Source: Chloranthus sessilifolius (lineage: Eukaryota > Streptophyta > Magnoliopsida > Chloranthales > Chloranthaceae). Taken from it: DNA of 64,000 nt. Made by a program: the position numbers and the translations under genes. Each line of letters begins with the position of its first letter. Position 1 is the stretch's first letter. The DNA lies in assembly GCA_021018995.1 (NCBI GenBank), contig CM037587.1, positions 86,735,251-86,799,250 on the forward strand, given 5' to 3'. This document shows, piece by piece, positions 55,193-64,000 of the stretch. The notes beneath the pieces are model-generated. The model saw only the letters and a list, made by a program, of their open reading frames with translations. It had not been told where the DNA came from and ran no database searches.

Positions 55193-57017
55193 ATGTCAAG
55201 ATCCAACACAATGAGCCGTAGGGATGAACAAGAAGATGAAGGTAATGGTTCTGATCATTCTCCACCCCAAAAGCTCAGTACACAAGCTGCTACCCGCACT
55301 ACTAAATCTCAAACAGTAGCCCCACCGAAAAGGAAATCTAAGTCTTATGAGGTAGTTAACAGAGAACTATCAGAAGGAAGGATGGAAATTGAAAAAGAAA
55401 CCACGTCTGCCCCTGAAGAGGGCGCACACGCAGATAAAAGTAAAAAGCCGACATCCACCGAAAGATTACTAGAGCAGCCCCTAACCACAATGAAACATCA
55501 TACTGTGGGGCTGAGGTTGCAGTGGATGTCACCTTTTGGGAAAATGTGGATATCAGTAGAATCGATATCATATACTTCAAGGATGTAGGGCTCAACTATT
55601 TTCTAGAGCCAGGAACAACACCAGTCTACCCTAGACTGGTGAAGTTGTTTTATAAAATAATGACCAATAGCAACAATGGTCAAACCCCAATGCTCTCCAC
55701 TATAGTCGATGGGCTGACTATTCAGTTGACAAGGAATATGATTACTGGTGTTTTGAATGCACCTTTAGAGAGACCAGAAGTATCCACTGACAATCTGGAG
55801 GTCAATATGTTAAGATTACCATCGCCAATCCTCCCAGACTTTGTTCAGATGGCCACAGAACTCTTACGTCAGCCTCAAGAGGATAAGTTAAAATTTATGC
55901 GGAAAGATTTAGAGGAGCGCAACTTATCACTTCATTTCATGGATGTTTTGAATTATGAGACCATCCATCCCACTTGTCACAGTAGAGAAAGAAGAATCCT
56001 CTTTGTCCAAGCTCTATATCAAATGGCCAACTATATCTGGTTCGATGTACCCTCTTACCTCTTGGAGGTAATGAACGTTGTAAGGGAAAAATTGAACAAA
56101 CCAAAATATGAAAAGTATAAACTGGACCTCCCTTTCAGAGGTCTAATCACCAACATTCTCATGAATTTGGGGTACCAACTGGAACTGAATGAAAAAATCC
56201 TTAAAAGGAGAGATGAAAACCTTACTGTTGTGGCCTACAAAAGAACTCTGAATCCAATAAACAGAGAGAAGATGGCTATGGCTCTTTCTACAGGTAGTGC
56301 ATCTTCTATTCCTACCCCGACCAATGAAGTTGTTACTGAAAGCCAGGACACACCTGGTATAGAAAATGTTGATGACACCATTGCTCCTCTTGAGCCAGTG
56401 GGGAATGAGGGGGTGAGCACTTCTACTCCTTCCCAAGAAGGATTGGAACCCAGCTCCCTCGTACTGTTGAGCCAGAAACAATGGCTGAGTCACCACCTAT
56501 ACAAGAACAAATCAACCTTTATGACTCAGCCCTAGACTCACCTATAGGATATGCCTTTCCCTTTTCACCTATGGCTGACACACTGCCTAACATTCCAGAG
56601 CCAGAACCTATAAGGCTAATTATATCTGAAGCAAAGGAAATTCCCCCTCTGCCCGATGTGCATCAAACCCCTACAATGGCTACTTCTAGCCCTGTTACTA
56701 TTTTTGTTGAGTCTACTCCTCCACCCATGATCACATCAACTATAGAGCAGACTCCTATTGTTTATATCGCAGAAGAAGGACCTAGTCATGAGGCTCCAAG
56801 AGGGGGTTTCACTGAATTGTTGAATGAAGAATGGGAAGGAAGATTGCTACAATTGGAGTTGTGGCAGAGTACAAATGCAGCACAATTACTACCGTTACTA
56901 GGGCTGGTCAGAGGGTTGATTACTGAGATTCATCATATGAAAAACAAAGTTCTCGACACAATACCAACTGCACAGGAACGTCGAGAATTAGTAAAGAATC
57001 TTAAGCAAAAGGCCTAG
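55193..57017 (+). pseudogene. YPRLVKLFY accessory protein (Athila-associated), frameshifted
   Basis: Three overlapping frames make one gene: 55193-55588 (MSRSNTMSRRDEQEDEGN, basic/acidic, KRKSKSYEVV), 55522-56535 and 56481-57017. The middle part carries VYPRLVKLFYKIM, TIVDGLTIQLTRNMITGVL and LPFRGLITNILMNLGY. It matches element A's accessory protein in motif order (YYPRLVRLFYQG, TTIEGRDYTI, MPYARLISSML). The C-terminal part is Pro/Thr-rich with an LQLELWQSTNAAQLLPLLG helix. Function is unknown. Two frameshifts (near 55510 and 56490) break it. It ends 20 bp before the LTR of element C. Confidence 0.75.
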
Positions 57018-57036
57018 AGAGATCACCGAGAACAGT

Positions 57037-59187
57037 TGTGACAACCCGACTTTTCCAATCCTTAAGGTATAGGAAAGGCCGGTTCATAAACTTATTGATT
57101 TCTTAATAAGCCGTAAATCAAACAGAAGCCGACAGCATAAACATAGGTCTAAACAGAGGCAAAGCAAAATAAGCAAGAACAAAAGCTTAAACAAAACAAT
57201 ATATTACCCTGAGGAACCAGGAAGAACCACCGGTTATGGCCAATCCAACACCAAAAATAGTGGTTCCTAATGATGGTTCCTCAAGTGATATCCAAAAAGA
57301 CAAAACAATTGGCCTAGAGCCCAATATTCAAACAACAATTCTAAACAAATATACCAAAAGGCAATCTAAAATTAGGGGAAGAACTCCTCAGCAGGCATCT
57401 CCAATTCCTCCTCAGGAATATAGTCGGAGTCCTCCAGATCAAGATCGTCTGCTCCTAGGTTAGTCTCAGCACCTGTGACGTATAGTCGGGGTGAGCTAAC
57501 ATCGAAGCCCAATAGAGGAAACATGTCTATTTGCATTTTCTCATAAGTAAAGGTTTTCAAAGACAAAAATCGGATCAATTATGGTTTTCTAAAGATGCAT
57601 TGCAAGCTGAATCTCCAATTCTAAATAGAAAGCTAAAAGTTGAACCAATGTATTTGATGTTTTCAAATTTTATGAATTAGGCATGCTTCTTGTCTTAAAT
57701 TTATAACTTAAAATAATCTCTCAAATTACATACTAGCATGAGAGCAGAAAAGTCACTGATGGGAAACCCTACTGACCATCGTCGTCCATGAATCCTTTTT
57801 CGGAAGTGAAACAAGCCCCTACGTACTGAGGGTAACTTGCACACGCAGAATACCGTCAACACGGCTAGTAGAATCTAGGGTTTTGCTCTTATGTGCCTCA
57901 AATCGAATGCAAATGCTAAATATATCAAAGCTTGTATATATAATTCATTTACGGATTTTCAGAGTTCTGATTCGGAGTTCAAAGTTCAAAAGTGCAGATT
58001 TCAGAGTTCTTATTTGTGTCATAATTCAAAGTTCTTATGCATGTTGTGTCATTCAAAATTTCAGAAATTTATACTTAATACAAAACAACCTATAATTATA
58101 ATATAAGGCAAATCAAGTTTTAGGTTCCCCTACCTCAACAAAAAGTGATCCAAAAACAAGCAAGGCAGTCCTCACAATGGACTCTCTATTTCAAATCCTA
58201 CAAGGATTAACAATACAAGTGTTAATAGTGGTCCAAAATTCAAACCCGAAAGCTCTCCGATAAAAATTCCGACAAAAAATTCAAAGGCTAGAAACAGGGC
58301 AAAATTTGACCCTCGAATTCAAATTCGATGGTCGAATTTCCAAAACATGCATCAGGTTGAAAAACCCAAATTCGACCCTCGATTTTCAATTCAATGGTCA
58401 AATTCAAAATTCGACCCTCGAATTGAAATTCGACCCTCAAATTTCCCAAGTCTGTGTTTATTAAAAATTGGATCTTCGGATCCGTTTGTTCATTCAACCA
58501 CAATTGTTTATCTCTACAAAATTCACAAGAATCTACTCTAAGCAAAGTTAAAAATATTTAACTCAAAGAGGTTTAAAAGCCTACCTCTTGAAGTTTAGTC
58601 CGTCGATCCCGTTGCACCAAATTCAAGCACCGGAACTAATCTTCGAGGTTTAATAGGTCTGGGCCTCCAATCAGTCCATTCTTGCTTCCAGAGCAGCAGG
58701 TCTGATCCACACAGAACTATCCTCTCCCCCATCCTTCTCTTTTAATGGCTTAAACCGATCAGAAATAACATACAAGGTTTATTAATGGTTGGGATTGGGA
58801 GAGGGATTCACAATCACAAGATCTAAGATCAAAGACAAGAGGCAAGGGTTGCAAATTTAGATTCAAACAAGAGAGAGAGAGAGAAGTGAAACTTCTCCTC
58901 AAAGCCTCTCTCTTTATAATACTAATAATAGCAATCAAATATCTAGATTTTTAAAGTTACAAACCTATATACTTAAATTGCATTAATTTTCAATGTTAAA
59001 CACAAACACCCAACCTAAAGTATAAGTCATCGAGTATATGACTTTCACAAGTCCAAAGCCAAAATCCTTTGGTCACCAATCTCGTCATACACTAAGCTAT
59101 CCAAAAACCCAAAAATATCCCACAACTTTTTTGGGCACGCTTATCGAGGTAAATAAAAAATAGGTCCAAAATATCAGGGATATTACA
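57037..59187 (-). repeat. Element C 3' LTR
   Basis: It reads TGTGACAACCCGACTTTTCC...GGATATTACA, 2151 bp. It aligns by eye with 4034-6279 throughout. A TATA-like box ATTATAAAGA lies on the minus strand at 58911-58920. Confidence 0.92.
58303..58442. promoter_or_regulatory. Palindrome cluster TTCGA-NNN-TCGAA (element C 3' LTR)
   Basis: Copies include TTCGATGGTCGAA and TTCGACCCTCGAA, with several C-to-T variants (TTTGACCCTCGAA, TTCAATGGTCAAA). It lies about 470-610 bp downstream of the TATA-like box. Confidence 0.65.
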
Positions 59188-59200
59188 TTCTCCCCTCCTT
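59188..59200 (-). other. Element C polypurine tract
   Basis: The minus strand reads AAGGAGGGGAGAA directly before the LTR, preceded by TTTTTGAGGACGAAAATTCC exactly as in element A. Confidence 0.8.
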
Positions 59201-59874
59201 GGGAATTTTCGTCCTCAAAAATGTAAAACCGACGGAAAGCATAAAGCGAAAATGCAATGCACAAGCAAAATGAAAACCAATGAAAATACATGGGTCACAG
59301 TGCGAGGGCCTCACAGGGCACGCAAGTCAAGGGATGGGATCCGTAGTAACCTGGATGTACTACATGTATCACCTGAAGGCCATAGTGGGTTGCCTCTGTG
59401 CATGGATGCCGACCCCCCGAGTGTCACGTGCCGAGAAACAACCTCACCGTGACTCATGGTGCACAAAGCGAAAAAAAAATGCAAATACACAAAACACGGT
59501 ACTGAACTGAAAGGGTCGAAGCATAAAAACAAACACCAAGACGAAGATAAAACAAAACGAAAGGCAACGTATGTGAAAAAGAAACTCATGACACACAAAC
59601 TATAGTCAAAACAGCCATAGGCCTCAATGTAGAAACCTACAAGACAGACAACAGAGCCCTCACATAGGCGAGGCAACAACAGATTCACATGCCCAGCACC
59701 CAGAGTGCACAACAAAATAAAACAGGCTAATGATCAAATAAATAAAACAGAAATTTATATAAGAGTAGCAAAAAGTAGAACCACCAGGTTCTATATAATC
59801 TAGTCACCATAAAATAAGTACAAGCCATAACAATGAAAACAAAACAAAAATAACAGAGCACCACAGAGGCTGAT
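59201..59874. other. 3' spacer of element C
   Basis: A-rich on the plus strand with no conserved frame. It is the probable 3' untranslated region of the accessory gene. Open frames here have no recognisable domain. Confidence 0.4.
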
Positions 59875-60938
59875 CTAAAGCTCCCCCGCAGCAGCTGGAC
59901 CAGCCTGAGCCTGGTCACCGTCCCCACCATCAGCATCGTCGTCATCCGAACCATCAACACCCTCATCCGTAGGCATGCTGGGACCTGCGCCTGATGTCTA
60001 AGGGTGGTGCACTAACGCACGGATATCGGCCATGTACGTGGCATAGTCTGTGGGGAACGCATGCTGCATCAAATATGTCAGAGCCCCGCCATGAACGTCC
60101 AACTCCCGACGCATGAAGCTGGTATACTGTGTGAGCTCCTGAATCTGCTAGCTCACTACAGTCATCTGGCGAGTGAACTCGGACAGGGTGAGTACATCGG
60201 TCTGTGGGGCTGGTCGGGTGTAGGAGCGTCAAGCTCTGGTGCTACGTGCTTTGCATCCTCTTCCTCTTCATCCTCATCCGGTACTATCGCACCCTTGGGA
60301 GTTTTAAGCAGCCGATTGTAGGTCCGACCCCAACTGACGAGGTTATACAGCTTTAGACAGTCCATGGATCACGGCTCAGTAGGGGGAATCTCATATGCTG
60401 GGCCCGCACGATAATTTTCAATCATAACCGAAATTAGGCGAGCATATGGGATGCCCTTCTTCGGTTTCTTCACCTGCTTGCCCATCTTCTCCCTAGCTTT
60501 AATGATCCCCTTAAATATAATTTCTGGGGCATTGAACCAACATTCCTTAAAAGCGGTGAATAAAATCTGTTGAATGGGACCTCGGCGCTCAGATTTATGG
60601 CCGAATCGGTAAAGGGTTGCCTTGAAAATCATGTCTAAGATCCACATAGAGTCGGGTATTTGTGAACGGGTGATAGCCTTACCAGACCCATGACGACCTT
60701 GGGTCATTTGTGCCATAACATCATGAAAGGGAACAGATTTAGGGAGGGGAGGACCCAAACCCATAGTCGATGAGTGTGAGGTCGGGCAGCGCATTGCCAT
60801 AGCAATGTCCTCTAGGTCGAAGGCATAATCACGCCCATCAATTGTAGTGTAAATTTTCTTTCCATCCTCTTTGCGTATGCGCTGATAGAATAAGCGCACT
60901 AGACGAGGATAAAAATGGTCACTGAAAGCGAAAACCAA
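59875..60938 (-). pseudogene. Accessory ORF of element C (YPRLVRLFY family), broken
   Basis: It opens DHFYPRLVRLFYQRIRKEDG, then TTIDGRDYAFDLEDIAMAM, GSGKAITRSQIPDSMWILDM and IPYARLISVMIENYRAGPAY. It aligns in order with element A's protein, including DCLKLYNLVSWGRTYNRLL against DCVKTFSMSSWARSYNLLK and AFPTDYATYMADIR against IYPTDYRYLQ. An acidic tail (DGSDDDDADGGDGD) ends at GEL (59875). There are in-frame stops at about 60366 and 60001 and a frameshift near 60190. The N-terminal third seen in A is absent or diverged. A possible intron (60922-60999, AAG|GT...CAG) would join it to a short upstream frame ending GFLS. Confidence 0.75.
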
Positions 60939-61218
60939 CCCAAAAAATTCTTTAAAAAAAAAAAAAAAGAATAGAAAGCCACAAGAAAGAGGGTTTTACC
61001 TTGATAGAAAGCCCACAATTGAAATCGTGGCTAAGCAATCCAAGGTCCTTGCAAATCCCATGCAAATCCAAGTTAAAGTACCTCTGATTTCAGCCAAAAA
61101 GTGCAAGAGAACCCAAGAAAATCCGAAAAACCTCAAGAACCCTAAGCTCGGACCTCTGTTTGCAACAAGCGAAAAAAATTGACAAAACCCCCAAATCCGA
61201 GTTGACATAACCCGATAA

Positions 61219-61392
61219 ATTCGACCCTCGATTTCAAATTCGATGGTCGAATTTCAATTCGACGGTCGAATTTGAAATCGACCCTCAAATTACTAAAAAT
61301 TTTGCCAGGCTTAAAATTGGCCTTAAACAGGCTAGGCACTGTTCATGCAAATTCAACCCTCCATTTCCATTTTCGACCCTCGAATTTCTCGA
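61219..61392. promoter_or_regulatory. Internal palindrome cluster of element C
   Basis: TTCGATGGTCGAA, TTCGACGGTCGAA, TTCGACCCTCGAA and variants (about seven copies) lie between the integrase end (61796) and the accessory gene, the same relative position as 13631-14401 in element A. I see no convincing TATA box between it and the ORF. Confidence 0.6.
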
Positions 61393-61795
61393 TTGAAAAT
61401 TTTCTCCCAATTTCAAAATTTTTGAAATTTTTGCTTATAGTTTTGGGTCCGAATTGACTTCTCTGAGGCCCGCTCATCCAAAATAGTGATCCCGGCTATT
61501 ATGTAAGTAGAAAACCAAAATTTTGGCGTATGAACCCTAACCAATTAATTAAAATTTGGCCCGATTATTTCAAATGATTAGTAGCGAGAAGAACAACCAC
61601 ATGTTTAGTCTAAGTCCCAAAAATTTTCCTGTTTCCATGAAATAGGAACTCTTAAGTAGTGATATAGATAATTAGGCAGGCACATATTTAATAATACATT
61701 GGATCGACAAAATTGTATATGTATATAAAAAAAAAAACAAGTACATCCGAAAAGGTCCAAATGTCCATACATCCAATATGCAATTTATCAAAATG
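61393..61795. other. Post-pol spacer of element C
   Basis: Non-coding, AT-rich, with an A-run at about 61731-61742. No motif is recognised. Confidence 0.4.
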
Positions 61796-62215
61796 TCAAA
61801 CAAAAAGGCTCAGAAATTGTTCTTGGAGCTCAGCTTCGAGCTCCCGGGTGGCTTCCTCTGGTGTATGATTCCTCCATCGGATGAGAACCAAAGGAATCCT
61901 CTTAGTGCGTAGGATATACTCCTTGCGATCAAAAATCTGAATCGGGTCCTCAATCACCATCAAACCATCCTGAAGCTCGATGGGTTGGTAATCAAGCACG
62001 TGAGTCGGGTCACATATGTATCGATGCAGCATCGACACATGGAAGACGTTGTGCATGCTAGATAATTGCGGCGGTAACGCCACTCGGTATGCAACCTCTC
62101 CGACTCACCCTAATATCTCAAAAGGCCCAACGTACAGAGGACTCAGCTTCCATCTTTTGTCAAATTGCATCACCCCTTTCGTAGGTGAAATTCGAACAAA
62201 AACATTGTCGCCGAC
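61796..62215 (-). pseudogene. Element C integrase C-terminus and chromodomain
   Basis: It reads VGDNVFVRISPTKGVMQFDK, LSPLYVGPFEIL and then 62083-61796, whose end (PIQIFDRKEYILRTK...LIRWRNHTPEEATRELE) is the chromodomain-like segment. A stop at about 62105 (GE*) interrupts it. The W before E in the equivalent element A motif (ATWERE) is R here. Confidence 0.85.
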
Positions 62216-62296
62216 CTGAAAACCAATGATTAGCGACAATTTCATCGCAGAATACGTATTAAGTGTTTAATTGCATGTTAACGTACTCAAGCATAC
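62216..62296 (-). other. 81-bp intron-like insertion in the element C integrase
   Basis: On the minus strand, exon GTGGATTTTCAG is followed by GTATGCTTGAG and closes ATTGGTTTTCAG before GTCGGCGAC. Removing it restores a continuous DFQVGDNVF reading. The retained sequence has in-frame stops. Element A has no insertion at this point (DYKVGEHVF). Both boundaries carry TTTTCAGGT, so it may have arisen by an insertion with a flanking duplication. Confidence 0.6.
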
Positions 62297-63193
62297 CTGA
62301 AAATCCACATGTCTCCGCTTGAGATCGGCATAGCTTTTCGGACGACTCTGAGCTACACGTAATCTCTCGTGAATCAACCGAATCATCTCGATCGTACGCT
62401 CGACTATCTTAGGTCCGATAATTAGCTTCTCACCCACTTCTTCCCAGTTTAATGGTGACTTGCACCGCCGCCCATATAAAGCCTCGAACGGTGCCATACC
62501 GATGCTAGCTTGGAAGCTATTATTGTAAGCGAACTCGATCAGAGGTAAGTGTTGGTCCCATGACCCATGAAAATCCAACATGCAAGCTCTTAGCATGTCC
62601 TCTATGATCTGATTCACTCGCTCACTCTGGCAATCAGTCTGTGGGTGAAATGCTGAGCTGAAGTCGAGACGAGAACCCATTCCTTCTTGAAACCACTGCC
62701 AAAATTATGAAGTAAACAATAGATCCCTGTCAGACACAATACTAGCCGGTATATCTTGCAGTCGAACGATCTCCTTGAGGTATAACTCTGCAAGTCTACT
62801 GGCTATATACATAGTATTGTACGATAGGAAATGAGCCGACTTGGCTAGCCGATCGACAATGATCCAGATGGCATTATTGCTCCTCAGTGTTTTCAGCAAA
62901 CCTAGGATGAAGTCCATTGAAATGGCTTCCCATTTCCACTCGGGTATAGGTAAAGATTGCAATAACCCTGTTGGATTCTAATGATCAACCCTAACTTGCT
63001 GACAAACCAAGCATCGCGATATGTACTCAGCAACGTCGCATTTCAAACCTCGCCACCAGAAACTCTTCATCAAGTCTTGATACATCTTGGTGCTACCAGG
63101 ATGTATGGCATACATAGATTTATGAGCCTCTTCCAGAATGGTGTCTCGAAGTTCGGTACTCGTCGATAAGCATACTCGATCTTGAAACAACAA
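62297..63193 (-). pseudogene. Element C integrase zinc-binding and catalytic parts
   Basis: 63193-62978 has HKSMYAIHPGSTKMYQDL and CLVCQQVRVDH (HHCC complete, unlike element A). 62962-62705 has the first Asp (SMDFILGLL) and the second (IVSDRDLLFTS). 62680-62297 has the Glu region (QTDCQSERVNQIIEDML), EFAYNNSFQASIGMAPFEAL and YGRRCKSPLNWEEV. Stops lie at about 62968 and 62703. Confidence 0.88.
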
Positions 63194-64000
63194 GGTCCCA
63201 TATGCTCAAATAGACAAATCCTTCTTGCTTCCACTCTCCACATCTCGCCTAATAGCCATAAGCTCATCGTCTGTCATCTGAAGCTTCCTGATATTCTCGA
63301 AGAGCATAGGTCGCAGTACAAGTGTATCCATCAATGCTTCCGAGCCTTTCACATCAAACCGTGAGCTACCTAAGGCCATATCTTCCAAAAGCTTCCATCT
63401 CTGAATCTGACTGGCAAGATGTGATAACTGTGTTGAAGACCTTCTACTGAGAGCATCAGCAATGACATTCGCCTTTCCTGGATGGTACTAAATCGAGTAA
63501 TCATAATCCTTCAAAAACTCCATCCATCATCGCTATCTCATATTCAAGTCCTTCTGAGTGAATAGGTACTTGAGACTCTTGTGATCAATGAATATATCGA
63601 ATATCTCACCGGAGAGGTAATATCTCCAGATCTTCAAGGTGAATATAACTACTGCTAACTCGAGATCATGCGTCGGATAATTTCTTTCATGGTCCTTCAA
63701 TTGCCTAGAGCCATATGCAATGACTCGTTCATTCTGATTAAGCACACAGCCTAATCCGCCATAAAAAGCATCACTATACACTGCAAAGCCTCCACTGCCT
63801 GAAGGTATAGCAAGTACCGGTGTTGTAGTCAATCGATGCTTCAGCTCCTGAAAGCTCTGCTCACACTGCTCTATCCAATCGAACTTTGCATTCTTTCTTG
63901 TAAGCTGTGTAAGCAGACCAGATATCTTCGAGAAACCCTCAACAAATCTCCGATAGCACCCTGCCAGACCCAGGAAACTTCATACCTCCGTAACTGTCAT
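63194..64000 (-). pseudogene. Element C RT thumb, RNase H and linker
   Basis: The window edge falls in the RT connection ([19 protein letters not shown]). RNase H at 63832-63533 has [48 protein letters not shown] and, after a stop, ALSRRSS. The linker 63388-63206 ends near AIRRDVESGSKKDLSI. Several stops are present. Confidence 0.85.

Larger units (their letters stand above)
57037..64000 (-). mobile_element. Element C: chromodomain Ty3/gypsy retrotransposon (3' part)
   Basis: It runs off the right edge. On the minus strand, from the edge, it has the RT end and RNase H, integrase with chromodomain (to 61796), a palindrome cluster, an accessory gene (61208-59875), a polypurine tract and the 3' LTR (57037-59187). 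The layout matches element A, but the LTR belongs to a different family, the one also present as solo LTR 4034-6279. The bases beside the LTR are ACAGT (57032-57036). The partner target copy is outside the window. Many stops make it inactive. Confidence 0.9.

Noticed and set aside
59311..59715. Minus-strand frame rich in Phe/Cys/Leu, possibly a membrane protein
   Set aside because: A-rich spacer read backwards gives Phe/Leu codons. There is no start context, family or conservation, and it lies in the 3' spacer of element C.

Overview
This window is repetitive nuclear DNA from a seed plant, probably an angiosperm. It is a stack of nested transposable elements: TG...CA long terminal repeats (LTRs) with 5-bp target duplications, plant Ty3/gypsy pol, a CACTA (En/Spm) transposase pair, GT-AG introns and AAACCCTA-type leaders. 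I see no convincing intact host gene, rRNA, tRNA or CRISPR array. Species cannot be told. I call families A to F for convenience. No alignment was run; all similarities are by eye.

Layout. 1-801: two adjacent fold-back elements. 802-2933: leader-like sequence, then AT-rich DNA. 2934-24712: a decayed CACTA element, with its TNPD-type transposase (2934-8724), TNPA-type protein (22245-24049) and right terminus (24712). It is interrupted by a solo LTR of family C (4034-6279) and by a complete chromodomain gypsy element A (8976-22150, minus strand, target duplication ATATC). 24713-25829: LTR fragment E. 26418-26745 plus 51902-about 53400: LTR fragment D, split by a 25-kb Tat-like gypsy element B (26746-51896, minus strand, target duplication TTTAT). 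B carries two extra genes on the strand opposite to gag-pol. The first, a plant mobile domain (PMD) gene, is itself split by solo LTR F (33382-35795, target duplication GCGGC). 53770-57017: an Athila-like gag remnant and an accessory gene. 57037-64000: the 3' part of chromodomain element C (minus strand), running off the window.

How the parts fit together. Three elements from different lineages (A, C and the Athila-like remnant) carry related accessory proteins around a YPRLV(R/K)LFY motif. In A and C this gene lies between pol and the 3' LTR. In A it is the only long unbroken reading frame, while gag and pol are damaged. Every LTR family in the window for which I can see that part of the LTR carries a cluster of short perfect or near-perfect palindromes: TTCGATTAATCGAA (A), TTCGA-NNN-TCGAA (C), TTCGATCGATCGAA (F), GCGCAACTAWTAGTTGCGC (B) and TTGCCGCGGCAA (D). 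The same family-specific palindromes recur inside A, B and C, upstream of the accessory genes and of B's gag, in most cases within tens of bases of a TATA-like box. This looks like a shared cis-regulatory design, possibly read by an element-encoded protein. That reading is inference, and it is the most interesting thing here.
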